Positions 34,718 to 44,635 are shown, numbered from the stretch's first letter. The stretch is 60,363 bases of DNA from Actinomycetota bacterium (GCA_020161245.1 JAIUOK010000029.1:1-60363); one strand, 5' to 3'. Notes: a model not told the origin generated them from the letters alone. Program-made: numbers and translations.

Positions 34718-35795
34718 GCTCGTGGAAGGGCGGGACGTCGTTCCAGCCGAGGCGGCCGTGGGCGGTCATCGCGTCCATCCGCCGGATCCAGTCGTCGACG
34801 TCCTCCCAGCGGTCGAACAGCCAGTCCGACAGCGCGTCGACTTCCGTGGGCAGCTGTGCGGCGGACCAGTGCTGCCAGCCCACGTAGAGGGTCTTCTGCA
34901 CCGGGATCGCCTTCCAGATGGAGCGCAGGCTCACCAGGTCCTCGAGCCCTGTGTGCGCCACCACGACGACGTCCGAGCCCGGCTGCTCGAGCAGGACCTG
35001 CCGCACCCCGCCCGGCCGCGGCGCCAGCAGCCGCTCGAGGGTCTCGGCCCGGTCGGCTGCGGCGTCGTGCCCGGTCGCGCGCAGGCGCTCGATGCGGGAG
35101 GCGCGGCGGCCCTCGGTGAAGTTGCCGCCCTCCGGGAAGATCAGCAGGGCGTCGTCGGGCCCCATGGTCCGCGACAGCTCGGCGATCGCCTCGCTGGCGC
35201 CCTCGGGCCGGTCCGGGTCGATGAACGCCACGGGCAGGCGGTTGAGCAGCACGTCGATCACGGGGTCGAGCTGCAGGGTGCTCTTGAGGACGATGCGCGG
35301 GCGGCGTCCGGTCCAGCTGAGGATCTCGCGCACGAGCAGGAACGAGTCGCCGGGGCCCGCGTGACGGGAGAGCACGAGGCGCGGGCGCGCGTCGTGGACG
35401 CCGTCGCCGTCGAGGTCGTCCATGTCCATGTCGCCGGCCCGCACGATCGTGAGCGCGAACATCCGGCGGCCGAACACCCACAGCGTCTCGAGCAGCCCGC
35501 GCAGCACGCCGTAGTGCAGCCGCTGGAAGAACGGCGACCGCAGCTTCCACCCGAACCCGCTGGCGATCCAGGTGAGCAGGAGCAGCGTGAGGCCCACGAC
35601 CTCGCACGCCAGGTACACGACCGCGAACCCGATGACGCGCAACGGCTTCAACCACGGCGGCAGCGCGAACGACACCAGCACGAGCACGAGCAGTCCGACG
35701 GGGAACATGAACAGCAGCAGCCAGACGCCGAACACCCACACCAGCGGCGCGACCAGCAGGCGTCGCACCAGGTACGGCGGCACCGGCAGCCTCAT
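34659..35795 (-). CDS. Membrane PlsC-domain acyltransferase
   Basis: 378 residues. Two to three hydrophobic segments lie at 12-75 (VFGVWLLLFMFPVGLLVLVL and VIGFAVVYLACEVVGLTLLLL). The acyltransferase core carries VLSRHAGPGDSFLL (HX4D, near 143), RIVLKSTLQLDPVIDVLL (in two parts near 170), and IFPEGGNFTEGRR near 223. It should acylate a lysolipid or glycolipid at the membrane. The start overlaps the patatin stop by 4 nt (ATGA), so lipase and acyltransferase are co-translated, which suggests a deacylation-reacylation pair. The 3' end overlaps the convergent DUF4192 gene by 59 bases. Confidence 0.85.
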   Translation of the reverse strand: MRLPVPPYLVRRLLVAPLVWVFGVWLLLFMFPVGLLVLVLVSFALPPWLKPLRVIGFAVVYLACEVVGLTLLLLTWIASGFGWKLRSPFFQRLHYGVLRGLLETLWVFGRRMFALTIVRAGDMDMDDLDGDGVHDARPRLVLSRHAGPGDSFLLVREILSWTGRRPRIVLKSTLQLDPVIDVLLNRLPVAFIDPDRPEGASEAIAELSRTMGPDDALLIFPEGGNFTEGRRASRIERLRATGHDAAADRAETLERLLAPRPGGVRQVLLEQPGSDVVVVAHTGLEDLVSLRSIWKAIPVQKTLYVGWQHWSAAQLPTEVDALSDWLFDRWEDVDDWIRRMDAMTAHGRLGWNDVPPFHELTPANAPGRVGRRRGSPRR

Positions 35796-36655
35796 CGGCC
35801 GATGCCCCGGTCCTGCAGGTACGCCGTCGAGGCGTTGTAGGCCAGCGCGATCCGCTGGGGGATCAGCGACGTGTCGCTGTAGCCGAGCGCGGCGCGGTCG
35901 TTGTACCGCGGCGCCGAACCGCCCGTGGGCAGCACGTGGACCTCGAGCTCGAGCTCGGCAGCACGCCGCAGCGATGCCGCGAACCGGGCCCGCCGCGCGA
36001 TCTCGAACGCGACCAGGCCGACCTCGAGCGGGTTGCTCGGGGGCGACAGCGGCTGCTCGATGCGGCCCACCTGCAGGACGAACACACGGGCCGCTCCGGC
36101 CTTGCGGGCCCGGTCGAGAGGGATGGAGTTGACGATGCCGCCGTCGACGAAGTGCTCGCCGTCGATCTCGTACGCCGGGAAGAGGCCGGGCACGGCCGAC
36201 GACGCCAGCACCGCCGGGATGATCGGGCCGGAGTCGAACCAGTGCTCCTCGGCCCGCTCGACCGACGCCGCGCAGCACTGGAACGGCACGGAGAGGTCCT
36301 CGATGCGCTCGGTGCGCAGCTGGCGCCTCAGCAGGTCCTCGAGGGCGTCGGCCGTGTACAGGGCGGTGCGCGTCCTCACCGCTGTCTTGGCGACCGTCGC
36401 TGCGCGCTCGTACCAGGTGCCGGCGAACGGCCCCTCGTCGGCGTCGGACCACAGGGCCTCGAGCCGCGCGAGGCCCTCGAGGGTGGGGTCCTGCGCCACA
36501 AGTGCCCCGTTGGCTGCGCCGATGGACGACCCGATGACGAGGTCGGGCACCACGCCGCTCTCCAGCAGGGCCCGGAGCATGCCCACCTCGGCAGCGCCGA
36601 GCAGCCCGCCGCCGCCGAGGACGAACGCGGTCCGAGGTGTGCTCACGTCCGGCAT
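35792..36655 (-). CDS. Patatin-like phospholipase
   Basis: 287 residues. The oxyanion hole FVLGGGGLLGAAEVG is near residue 10. The nucleophile elbow GSSIGA holds catalytic Ser near 43. The dyad Asp is in VDGGIVNSIPLDRA near 168. No signal peptide: an intracellular, membrane-associated lipid hydrolase of the RssA/YchK kind. The gene precedes and overlaps the acyltransferase gene by 4 nt. Start MPDVSTPRTAF at 36655; a GTG three codons downstream is possible. No ribosome site is visible. Confidence 0.85.
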   Translation of the reverse strand: MPDVSTPRTAFVLGGGGLLGAAEVGMLRALLESGVVPDLVIGSSIGAANGALVAQDPTLEGLARLEALWSDADEGPFAGTWYERAATVAKTAVRTRTALYTADALEDLLRRQLRTERIEDLSVPFQCCAASVERAEEHWFDSGPIIPAVLASSAVPGLFPAYEIDGEHFVDGGIVNSIPLDRARKAGAARVFVLQVGRIEQPLSPPSNPLEVGLVAFEIARRARFAASLRRAAELELEVHVLPTGGSAPRYNDRAALGYSDTSLIPQRIALAYNASTAYLQDRGIGR

Positions 36656-36779
36656 CGTGGCACGGGCGGTCGGTTCGACGCCGTGGGACTGCTGTGACTC
36701 GCCGGTCCGGCGGGACGCGGGTGGGGGAGGTTCCTCCACAGCCGCTCTCGCCGGCGCGCACCGCCCCGGCAGCGGTCCC

Positions 36780-36785
36780 TACCGT
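36780..36785 (+). promoter_or_regulatory. -10 box of leaderless PKD-like gene
   Basis: TACCGT, six bases (CGACGC), GTG at 36792. Confidence 0.6.
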
Positions 36786-36791
36786 CGACGC

Positions 36792-37634
36792 GTGCCCGAC
36801 CTTCCCGTCCCCGCATCGCGGGCCCTGAGACGCCTCCTCGGCGCGCTGGCCGCCCTCGTCGTCGTGCCACTGCTGCTCGCCCCCGCCGCCGCCGCGGTCG
36901 ACGTGGGCGGCGACGACGGGGCCGACCTCTACCGCGGCACGGGCGGCATCGTGTGGCGCGCGGGCGACTGGCGCGGCGACGAGACGGGCCGGCAGCGGTC
37001 GGCGTCCTGCGCGGGCTGCGAGTGGCGCATCACGTCGTACTGCACCCGCCTCGAGTTCGACGCGGGCGGCTGCAACGGCAGCCACGACGGCTGCCCCGCC
37101 GGCACCATCCGGGTGCGCGTGTGGCTGCGCGAGCCCCCGGGCCCCTGGCAGCAGGTCGGCACCGCATGCCTGGGCGACACCCCGCCCGCCACGGTCGACG
37201 CGGTCGGCGGCCAGGTCCGGGACGAGGCCGTCGCCCTGCTGCCCGCGCTGAGGGCCGGGGTCCAGCCGGCCGGAGGCGCGCTGGTGGGCCTGCCTGCGGT
37301 GTTCCGCACCGGGCAGCCCGCCGACGGGCTGGTCGGCGCCGACCTCTCGGTGCTCGGATTCGACGTCTCGCTCGACGCGCGGGTGCGCTGGTACTGGTCG
37401 TGGGGCGACGGCACGGCGTCGTGGGCCTCGGTGCCCGGCGGCCGCTACCCGGACACCTCGGTGGTGCACACCTATCGCAGCGCCGGAGCCGTATCGGCCG
37501 AGGTGACCTCGGTGTGGCGGGCGGAGTACACCGTCGAGGGTCTCGGCCCGTTCGCGGTGCCCGGCGCGCCGCTCACGCAGACGGCGCCCCTGCCGCTCGA
37601 GGTCCGTGAGGCGCGCGCCGTGCTGGTCGGCTGA
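36792..37634 (+). CDS. Secreted protein with PKD-like domain
   Basis: 280 residues. The signal peptide has basic residues in ASRALRR, a Leu/Val core (LLGALAALVVVPLLLAP) and an AAAAVD cleavage region near 36. The mature N-terminal part has many Cys (CAGCEW, YCTRLEF, GGCNGSHDGCP and one more), suggesting disulfides outside the cell. A PKD-type strand set follows with WYWSWGDGTASW near 196 and VVHTYRSAGAVSAEV near 220. It ends LPLEVREARAVLVG with no anchor. Related actinobacterial proteins are uncharacterised, probably surface-associated. Confidence 0.75.
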   Translation: MPDLPVPASRALRRLLGALAALVVVPLLLAPAAAAVDVGGDDGADLYRGTGGIVWRAGDWRGDETGRQRSASCAGCEWRITSYCTRLEFDAGGCNGSHDGCPAGTIRVRVWLREPPGPWQQVGTACLGDTPPATVDAVGGQVRDEAVALLPALRAGVQPAGGALVGLPAVFRTGQPADGLVGADLSVLGFDVSLDARVRWYWSWGDGTASWASVPGGRYPDTSVVHTYRSAGAVSAEVTSVWRAEYTVEGLGPFAVPGAPLTQTAPLPLEVREARAVLVG

Positions 37635-37664
37635 GGCAGGGCCGTCGGGCGACGGACGCCGGCG

Positions 37665-38498
37665 TCAGACCGGGCGCGACGACGCGTGGCCCACGAGCGG
37701 GCCGCGCACGTGCAGAGCGCCGAGGGCGTCGGCGGCCTCGAGGTCGGCCTGGGTCGTGACGCCGACGGCGAGCACGGTGGCACCGGCCTCCCGGCCGGCG
37801 TCGAGCAGGCGGCGGGAGGCGGCGTCGTCCCGGCGCAGTCGCGACAGGTCGACCTGGACGTAGGCGGGTCGCAGACGCGGCATGAGCAGCTCGGCGGCGC
37901 TCTGCGCGGGCGTGCCGGACACGTCCGCGACCACGAGGTGCCAGCCCCAGGCGGCCATCTCGTCGGCGGCTGCGAGCAGGCGCTCGCGGTCGTCGAAGGC
38001 GTCCTCGTGCAGCTCGGCGCAGATGTCGAGGGCACGGCGTCCGCGCAGCCACGAGACCGCCAGGCGCGGCGGGCACGCCGTGCCGAACGTCTCGGGCTCG
38101 GGCGTGATGTGCAGCTCACCGACCATCCCCGAGTCGAGGGCGACGTCGAAGGCGTGGCAGCGGAAGGCCCAGTCGAGGCGCTCGACGAGGCCGAGGCTCG
38201 CCGCCTCGTGCAGCAGCTGCAGGGTGGTGGCCAGCGAGCTACCGGCGTCGCCGCGGCCGGTGGCCTTCCAGCCCACGAGCGGCAGGGCCGAGGGCGCCCC
38301 GGCGCCGATCCGGCGGATCGGGGTGAAGTCGGGGCCCAGCCGCGACGGCTCGGCGATGAGCTGCTCGACCAGCTCGCGGGTGCGCCGGTCGCGGTCCAGG
38401 CCCGCCGAGAGCACCTCCGACGGCCGCGGGCGCGGCGTCCCGGCGGGCGCCGGGGGGCTCAGGCGCGGGGGAGTGGCCGGGGAGGGCGAGAGCGTCAC
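37665..38498 (-). CDS. Degenerate EAL-domain protein, no catalytic residues
   Basis: 277 residues: a Pro-rich N-terminus (1-40) and an EAL-like fold (about 50-275). The scaffold is recognisable: TPIRRIGAGAPSALPLVGWKAT stands where EALVRW should be, in two runs. LLHEAASLGLVERLDWAFRCHAF is the conserved helix. SWLRGRRALDICAEL, YVQVDLSRLRRDD, VLAVGVTTQADLEAADALG and VRGPLVGHA match later strands. The metal and base residues of active phosphodiesterases (Glu of EAL, ITE Glu, DDFG acids, KxD Lys, EGVE Glu, final Gln) are all replaced. It should not hydrolyse cyclic-di-GMP; it may bind a ligand or a protein. GTG start behind CTGAGG. Confidence 0.75.
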   Translation of the reverse strand: MTLSPSPATPPRLSPPAPAGTPRPRPSEVLSAGLDRDRRTRELVEQLIAEPSRLGPDFTPIRRIGAGAPSALPLVGWKATGRGDAGSSLATTLQLLHEAASLGLVERLDWAFRCHAFDVALDSGMVGELHITPEPETFGTACPPRLAVSWLRGRRALDICAELHEDAFDDRERLLAAADEMAAWGWHLVVADVSGTPAQSAAELLMPRLRPAYVQVDLSRLRRDDAASRRLLDAGREAGATVLAVGVTTQADLEAADALGALHVRGPLVGHASSRPV

Positions 38499-38571
38499 CC
38501 TCAGTGACTCGGCACCAACGGGTGCGTCTTGAGAGCAACAGGGGGGTGGTCAGCGGTACGTTCCGGACGAA

Positions 38572-38591
38572 GGACGGCAGCGTCGCCGTCC
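38572..38591 (+). promoter_or_regulatory. Hairpin in the leader of the stress-protein gene
   Basis: GGACGGC, loop AGCGTC, GCCGTCC, 11 bases before the GAGGAGGAG ribosome site of the gene at 38615. It may affect mRNA stability or translation. Confidence 0.35.
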
Positions 38592-38614
38592 GGAGCGCGC
38601 CGAGGAGGAGCGGG

Positions 38615-39031
38615 ATGGGTGCCATCGGTAACCCGATCGTCGTGGGCTACGTCGACACGCCGGAGGGCCATGCGGCCCTCGATCGCGCGATCGAGGAGGC
38701 CAGGCAGCGCGGGGCCAAGCTCGTCGTCATCAACTCCCAGAAGGGCGGCGCGAGCCTCGATCCGGAGGACGCCGTCGAGATCGACACCTCGATGAACGGC
38801 GCGCACGAGCACCTGCACGACACCGGGGTAGAGCACGAGGTGCGCCAGCTCGTCCGCGGCGCCGACCCGGCCGAGGACCTCATCGCCGTCGCGCAGGAGG
38901 TCGACGCCGATCTCATCGTCATCGGCCTGCGGCGCCGCACCCCCGTCGGGAAGCTGATCATGGGCTCCAACGCCCAGACCGTGCTGCTCGACTCGCCCGT
39001 GCCCGTGCTCGCGGTCAAGTCCGCCCAGTAG
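38615..39031 (+). CDS. Universal stress protein (UspA family)
   Basis: 138 residues from an ATG five bases after GAGGAGGAG. NPIVVGYVDTPEGHAALDRAIEEA opens the fold (given in two runs) with the conserved Asp in YVDT. VIGLRRRTPVGKLIMGSNAQTVL (in two runs, about 105-127) is the ATP-binding Gly-rich loop G-x2-G-x(9)-G-S of ATP-binding Usp proteins, here GKLIMGSNAQ. It ends SPVPVLAVKSAQ. A single cytoplasmic Usp domain, monocistronic, with a terminator directly after it. Confidence 0.9.
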   Translation: MGAIGNPIVVGYVDTPEGHAALDRAIEEARQRGAKLVVINSQKGGASLDPEDAVEIDTSMNGAHEHLHDTGVEHEVRQLVRGADPAEDLIAVAQEVDADLIVIGLRRRTPVGKLIMGSNAQTVLLDSPVPVLAVKSAQ

Positions 39032-39047
39032 GCGCAGCACACCCCTC

Positions 39048-39075
39048 GACGCCGGCCGCGTAGGCGGCCGGCGTC
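39048..39075 (+). terminator. 12-bp hairpin terminator after the stress protein
   Basis: GACGCCGGCCGC, loop GTAG, then the exact complement, 16 bases after the stop. Confidence 0.75.
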
Positions 39076-39157
39076 GTCGTGCCGTCGTCGGCCTGTCGTC
39101 GGTGAGGCACATCTCGCACCGTCCGTCCGTGCCGGTGCCGACAGGCCCGCGCAGTCG

Positions 39158-39163
39158 TACGGT
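39158..39163 (+). promoter_or_regulatory. -10 box of leaderless HhH-GPD gene
   Basis: TACGGT, six bases (GGGGAG), GTG at 39170. Confidence 0.55.
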
Positions 39164-39169
39164 GGGGAG

Positions 39170-39760
39170 GTGCCCCCCGCCTCCCCGCATCTGACCCTGT
39201 GCTTCGACACCGACGGCGACGCGCTCCTCGAGCGCGACCCGTTCGCCCTCGTGGTCGGCATGCTGCTCGACCAGCAGATGCCGATGGAGCGGGCGTTCCT
39301 CGGGCCGTGGAAGCTCGCCCAGCGCATGGGCACCCCCGAGCGCCTCGACGTCGCGCGCATCGCGTCGTACGACCCGGAGGAGTTCGCGGCGCTCGTGGCG
39401 CAGCCGCCCGCGGTGCACCGCTTCCCGGGCTCGATGGCCGGGCGCATCCAGGCGCTCGCCCGCCACATCGTCACCCAGTACGCCGGCGACACCGAGGCCG
39501 TGTGGCGGGCGTGCCCGAGCGGCGACGCGCTCTACCACCGCCTGCTCGACCTGCCCGGCTACGGCGACCAGAAGGCGCGGATCCTGCTCGCGCTGCTCGG
39601 CAAGCAGCGCGGCGTGCGGCCGCGGGGCTGGCGGGAGGCGGCCGGCGCCTACGGGGACGAGGGCTCGACCCGCTCGGTGGCCGACGTGACCGACAAGCAG
39701 TCCCTGGCCGCGGTGCGCTCGTACAAGCAGGCGGCGAAGGCAGCCGCGAAGGCCGGCTGA
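39170..39760 (+). CDS. HhH-GPD-type base-excision repair-like protein
   Basis: 196 residues, a short form of the HhH-GPD superfamily common in Actinobacteria. [21 protein letters not shown] (in two runs, about 23-43) matches the first glycosylase helices. [22 protein letters not shown] (in two runs, about 124-145) is the helix-hairpin-helix with the GYGxxKA turn. [16 protein letters not shown] follows. An obvious catalytic Asp in the usual GPD position is not certain, so it may be a DNA-binding relative and not a proven glycosylase. The Lys/Ala-rich tail may aid DNA binding. It lies 203 bases before rpoD. Confidence 0.8.
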   Translation: MPPASPHLTLCFDTDGDALLERDPFALVVGMLLDQQMPMERAFLGPWKLAQRMGTPERLDVARIASYDPEEFAALVAQPPAVHRFPGSMAGRIQALARHIVTQYAGDTEAVWRACPSGDALYHRLLDLPGYGDQKARILLALLGKQRGVRPRGWREAAGAYGDEGSTRSVADVTDKQSLAAVRSYKQAAKAAAKAG

Positions 39761-39963
39761 AGCCGCGGGCGCAGGGCCGGCGTCCGCTCATCGGGCGGGC
39801 GCGCGGCGGCGCCGGGGCGGCGCGGGGACACCCGCCGGGCCGCGGTCGGGGGGAATGCCCGGTCCGTGTCAGAATGTTCCCCGGTACGCCCCTTGCGCAC
39901 CGCCTCACCTCGCACGCCCCGGTGACCCCTGGTGCGCGCATGCCGTTCGACGAGAGGTCATCC

Positions 39964-41484
<1,521 letters not shown>

Positions 41485-41499
41485 CCGCACCGAGCACGA

Positions 41500-41531
41500 C
41501 GAGAGCCCGCCGCAGCTGCGGCGGGCTCTCG
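41500..41531 (+). terminator. 32-bp perfect palindrome terminator after rpoD
   Basis: CGAGAGCCCGCCGCAG is followed directly by its exact complement, with CAGCTG at the centre; 16 bases after the rpoD stop. Confidence 0.85.
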
Positions 41532-41570
41532 CGCACTCGGGGCCGTCGAGCGCCCTCAGGAGGCTCCGGG

Positions 41571-41576
41571 TAGCGT
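41571..41576 (+). promoter_or_regulatory. -10 box of the LLM oxidoreductase gene
   Basis: TAGCGT, then a leader of about 33 bases with CCGGAGGA five bases before the GTG at 41616. Unlike its neighbours this gene has a true leader. Confidence 0.45.
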
Positions 41577-41615
41577 CGACGCGACACCACCGACCAGGTC
41601 CTCCGGAGGAACCCT

Positions 41616-42401
41616 GTGACCCGACCGGTCCGCATCGGCGTGCAGCTGCAGCCGCAGCACGCCGACTACACCGAGATCCGCCGTGCTGTCGCCGCCGCCG
41701 AGGAGGCAGGCGCCGACATCGTGTTCAACTGGGACCACTTCTTCCCGCTGTACGGCGAGGCCGACGGCAAGCACTTCGAGTGCTGGACGATGCTCGGCGC
41801 CTGGGCGGAGGCGACGTCGCGCGTCGAGATCGGCGCCCTGGTCACCTGCAACTCCTACCGCAACCCCGAGCTGCTCGCCGACATGGCGCGCACCGTCGAC
41901 CACATCAGCGGGGGCCGGCTCATCCTCGGCATCGGCGCGGGGTGGTTCGAGCGCGACTACGACGAGTACGGCTACGACTTCGGCACCGCCGGCGGACGGC
42001 TCGCCGACCTCGAGCAGGCGCTGCCCCGCATCGAGCGCCGCTGGTCGAAGCTCAACCCGGCGCCGACGCGCGAGATCCCGGTGCTCATCGGCGGCGGCGG
42101 CGAGCGGAAGACGCTGCGCTACACCGCCCGCCACGCCGACATCTGGCACGGGTTCGGCGACCTCGACACGGTGGTCCGCAAGACCGCGATCCTCGACGAG
42201 TGGTGCCGCGAGGAGGGCCGAGACCCCGCTGAGATCGAGCGCTCGGTCGGCGTCGAGGGAAGCCCGCAGGAGAAGGGCCAGCCGCTCCTCGACGCCGGCG
42301 TCACCCTGTTCACCGTCGGCCTCACCGGCCCCTCGTACGACATCGCCAAGGTCGAGCCCTGGATCGCCTGGCGCGACGAGGTCAACGCCGCCCGGTCCTG
42401 A
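41616..42401 (+). CDS. LLM-class F420-dependent oxidoreductase
   Basis: 261 residues, a luciferase-like TIM barrel. Key pieces are VRIGVQLQPQHADYTEI at the start, AEEAGADIVFNWDHFFPL (about 28-45), TSRVEIGALVTCNSYRNPELLADMARTVDHISGGRLILGIGAGW (in runs, 69-112), and EIPVLIGGGGERKTLRYTARHAD (in runs, 149-171), which binds the deazaflavin phosphate. This TIGR03560-like group uses F420 in Actinobacteria. The substrate is unknown. It is short for the family (usually 280-330), but both ends are well formed. Confidence 0.85.
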   Translation: MTRPVRIGVQLQPQHADYTEIRRAVAAAEEAGADIVFNWDHFFPLYGEADGKHFECWTMLGAWAEATSRVEIGALVTCNSYRNPELLADMARTVDHISGGRLILGIGAGWFERDYDEYGYDFGTAGGRLADLEQALPRIERRWSKLNPAPTREIPVLIGGGGERKTLRYTARHADIWHGFGDLDTVVRKTAILDEWCREEGRDPAEIERSVGVEGSPQEKGQPLLDAGVTLFTVGLTGPSYDIAKVEPWIAWRDEVNAARS

Positions 42402-42481
42402 CCACGTCAGTCACCTCCGGCTCCGGCAGCACGCGCCCTGGCGGGTTGCCGCGATCGGCCGCCCGTGATCGCGGGAGTGGC

Positions 42482-42487
42482 TAGCCT
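42482..42487 (+). promoter_or_regulatory. -10 box of the SQR-like gene
   Basis: TAGCCT, seven bases, ATG at 42495; no ribosome site. Probably leaderless. Confidence 0.45.
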
Positions 42488-42494
42488 CCGCGCC

Positions 42495-43643
42495 ATGAGA
42501 GTCGTGGTGCTCGGCGCAGGGTTCGGCGGGCTCGAGCTCGCGTCACGTCTGAGCGAGGCCGATGCCGGCATCGAGGTCGTCCTCGTCGACAAGTCGGACG
42601 GGTTCGTCTTCGGGTTCTCCAAGCTCGACGTCATGTTCGGCCGCGTCGGGCCTGACCATGTGGTGCACCGGTTCTCAGACGTCGTGAAGCCCGGCGTGCG
42701 GATGGTGCAGGCCGAGGTCACCTCGATCGACCCGGTCGCCAAGCGCGTCGTCACGACCGCAGAGGAGCTCGACGCCGACATCCTCGTCGTCGCCCTGGGC
42801 GCGGACCTGCATCCGGAGCTCACGCCCGGCCTCGTGGAGGACGACCGCGCGCACGAGTTCTACACGGTGGCCGGAGCGTTCGCCCTCGCCGACGTGCTGG
42901 CGGCGTTCGAGGGCGGCCGCGTCGTCATCGGAGTCACCGGGACACCGTTCAAGTGCCCGCCGGCGCCCAGCGAGGCGACGCTGCTCGCGCACGAGCTGCT
43001 CGAGACCAAGGGCGTGCTGGACCGCTCGAGCATCGAGCTCGTGATGCCGCTCGGCGTGCCCATCCCGCCGTCGCCGCAGGCATCCAAGACCATCCTCGAC
43101 TCGTTCGCGGAGAAGGGGATCGTGTTCCACGGCGGCGTGCTGATCACGGGGCTGGACCCCGAGCGTCACGTCGCGCTGCTCAGCGACGGCGGCGAGATCG
43201 GGTACGACCTCTTCCTCGGCGTCCCCGTGCACCGGGCGCCGTCGGTCGTCGTCGAGTCCGGCCTGACCGACGACGGCTGGATCCCCGTGGACCCGCTCAC
43301 CCTCGAGACCCGGTTCCCGGACGTGTACGCCGTCGGCGACGTCACCAGCGTCGGGACGCCGAAGGCGGGCGTGTTCGCGGAGGGGCAGGCCGCGGTGGTC
43401 GCCGATGCGATCCTCGCCCGGGCGCGCAGCGAGCAGCCCGGGTCGCAGTACGACGGCCACGGCATCTGCTACATGGAGTTCGGCCACGAGCAGATCGGCA
43501 TGGTCGACGTGTTCTTCCAGGCCGGGGTCACGCCCCACGGCGACCTCATCGGCCCCTCGACGGACCTCATGGCGCAGAAGTCGCACTTCGGGTCGTCGCG
43601 GATCGCGCGCTGGTTCGGCCGCGACTGGGTGTCGACCGGCTGA
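42495..43643 (+). CDS. FAD-dependent oxidoreductase, sulfide:quinone-oxidoreductase-like
   Basis: 382 residues, two-dinucleotide-binding-domain flavoprotein. FAD motif VVVLGAGFGGLELASRL is at 3-19 and the second nucleotide region GRVVIGVTGTPFKCPPAP near 141-158. The KCPPAP cysteine matches a redox Cys of the SQR family. FPDVYAVGDVTSVGTPKAGVFAEGQA (in runs, about 275-300) is the conserved FAD-ribityl GD motif. A second Cys sits in HGICYMEF near 322. SQR relatives oxidise sulfide and pass electrons to quinone. A C-terminal amphipathic membrane anchor is not obvious. Sulfide as substrate is an inference; NADH:quinone activity is possible. Confidence 0.78.
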   Translation: MRVVVLGAGFGGLELASRLSEADAGIEVVLVDKSDGFVFGFSKLDVMFGRVGPDHVVHRFSDVVKPGVRMVQAEVTSIDPVAKRVVTTAEELDADILVVALGADLHPELTPGLVEDDRAHEFYTVAGAFALADVLAAFEGGRVVIGVTGTPFKCPPAPSEATLLAHELLETKGVLDRSSIELVMPLGVPIPPSPQASKTILDSFAEKGIVFHGGVLITGLDPERHVALLSDGGEIGYDLFLGVPVHRAPSVVVESGLTDDGWIPVDPLTLETRFPDVYAVGDVTSVGTPKAGVFAEGQAAVVADAILARARSEQPGSQYDGHGICYMEFGHEQIGMVDVFFQAGVTPHGDLIGPSTDLMAQKSHFGSSRIARWFGRDWVSTG

Positions 43644-43667
43644 CGCCGACCGGGGCGGGAGCTCCGG

Positions 43668-43686
43668 GCCCGGCGCTGTGCCGGGC
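43668..43686 (+). terminator. Hairpin after the SQR-like gene
   Basis: GCCCGGC, loop GCTGT, GCCGGGC: 7 bp, 24 bases after the stop. Confidence 0.4.
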
Positions 43687-43737
43687 ACCGGAACGTGGCG
43701 CGCGCCGCGCGGCGACGGCGCTGCTTGGCTGCGGCAC

Positions 43738-44613
43738 ATGCGATCGCTCCGGCTCGGCGGCATCTCCGTCACGCCCCTGCTCGACAGCGAGATCCGCGTC
43801 GCGGGCGACGAGCTGCTGCGCGCGGGGGCTGCGCACTTCCCGGTGCTGGAGGGCACGCGCGGCCTGGCGCCCGAGGACTGGGCCGCCTATCCCGAGCACC
43901 TCGACGGCGACGGGCTGTTCCGGATGACCTTCGGCGGCTACCTCGTCCGCACTGGCGACCGCGTCGTGCTGGTCGACGTCGGAGTGGGGCCGCAGCCGTT
44001 CGCGCCTCCGGGGATCCCGCGGCCGCACGACGGTGTGCTGCTCGACTCCTTGCGCGCGGAGGGACTCGGCCCGCAGGACGTGACCGACGTGGTGCTCACG
44101 CATCTGCATCTCGACCACATCGGATGGGTCTCGGCGGAGGGGGCACCGGTGTTCCCGCGGGCGACGTACCGCTGCGCGGAGCAGGAGTGGTCGGCGCCGG
44201 CCCCGCCGCCTGTCGCCGACCTCATGGGGCCTGTGGCCGACCGGATCGAGACGTGGGACTGCGACTCGGCGCTGCTGCCCGGGCTCGACGTGCGGTTGGC
44301 GCCGGGCCACACGCCCGGGTCCACCGTCGTGGTCGTGTCCTCCGGCGAGCAGCGAGCCTTCCTCGTGGGCGACCTCGCGCACTGCCCGCACGAGCTGCTC
44401 GTCCGCGACTGGGCCGGCCTCGGCGACGCCGATCCCGTGCAGGCTGCGACGGCGCGCGCGGAGATCGCGGAGGAGGTCGAGCGGGAGGGCGCCTGGGTGG
44501 GCTCCACGCACTTCTCCGGTCTCGCCGTCGGACGGATCACGGCGTCGGACGACTGTCGCCGCTTCGCCTACGAGGTCACCCACGACGGGACCGGCCCGCC
44601 GGCGACCCTGTGA
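43738..44613 (+). CDS. Metallo-beta-lactamase-fold hydrolase
   Basis: 291 residues. The metal motif THLHLDHIGW (about 119-128) supplies the HxHxDH ligands. APGHTPGSTVVVV near 186 adds the next His, VGDLAHCPHE near 210 the bridging Asp, and STHFSGLAVGRI near 254 the last His, so all ligands for two Zn or Fe ions are present. The N-terminal sheet with GGYLVRTGDRVVLVDVGVG precedes it. Similar proteins are lactonases or glyoxalase II-like enzymes. The neighbouring SQR-like flavoprotein suggests a persulfide dioxygenase-type role as one option, but the sequence is closer to lactonase-like MBL proteins. Substrate unsure. Confidence 0.83.
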   Translation: MRSLRLGGISVTPLLDSEIRVAGDELLRAGAAHFPVLEGTRGLAPEDWAAYPEHLDGDGLFRMTFGGYLVRTGDRVVLVDVGVGPQPFAPPGIPRPHDGVLLDSLRAEGLGPQDVTDVVLTHLHLDHIGWVSAEGAPVFPRATYRCAEQEWSAPAPPPVADLMGPVADRIETWDCDSALLPGLDVRLAPGHTPGSTVVVVSSGEQRAFLVGDLAHCPHELLVRDWAGLGDADPVQAATARAEIAEEVEREGAWVGSTHFSGLAVGRITASDDCRRFAYEVTHDGTGPPATL

Positions 44614-44635
44614 CTGCATGAGGGACTGCATGAGG
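44612..44635 (+). repeat. 12-bp tandem duplication
   Basis: GACTGCATGAGG occurs twice back to back, just after the MBL gene and running into the terminator. Confidence 0.8.

Noticed and set aside
38504..38614. A longer universal stress protein starting at 38504.
   Set aside because: The added 37 residues have poor codon bias and no ribosome site, while GAGGAGGAG sits five bases before the ATG at 38615.
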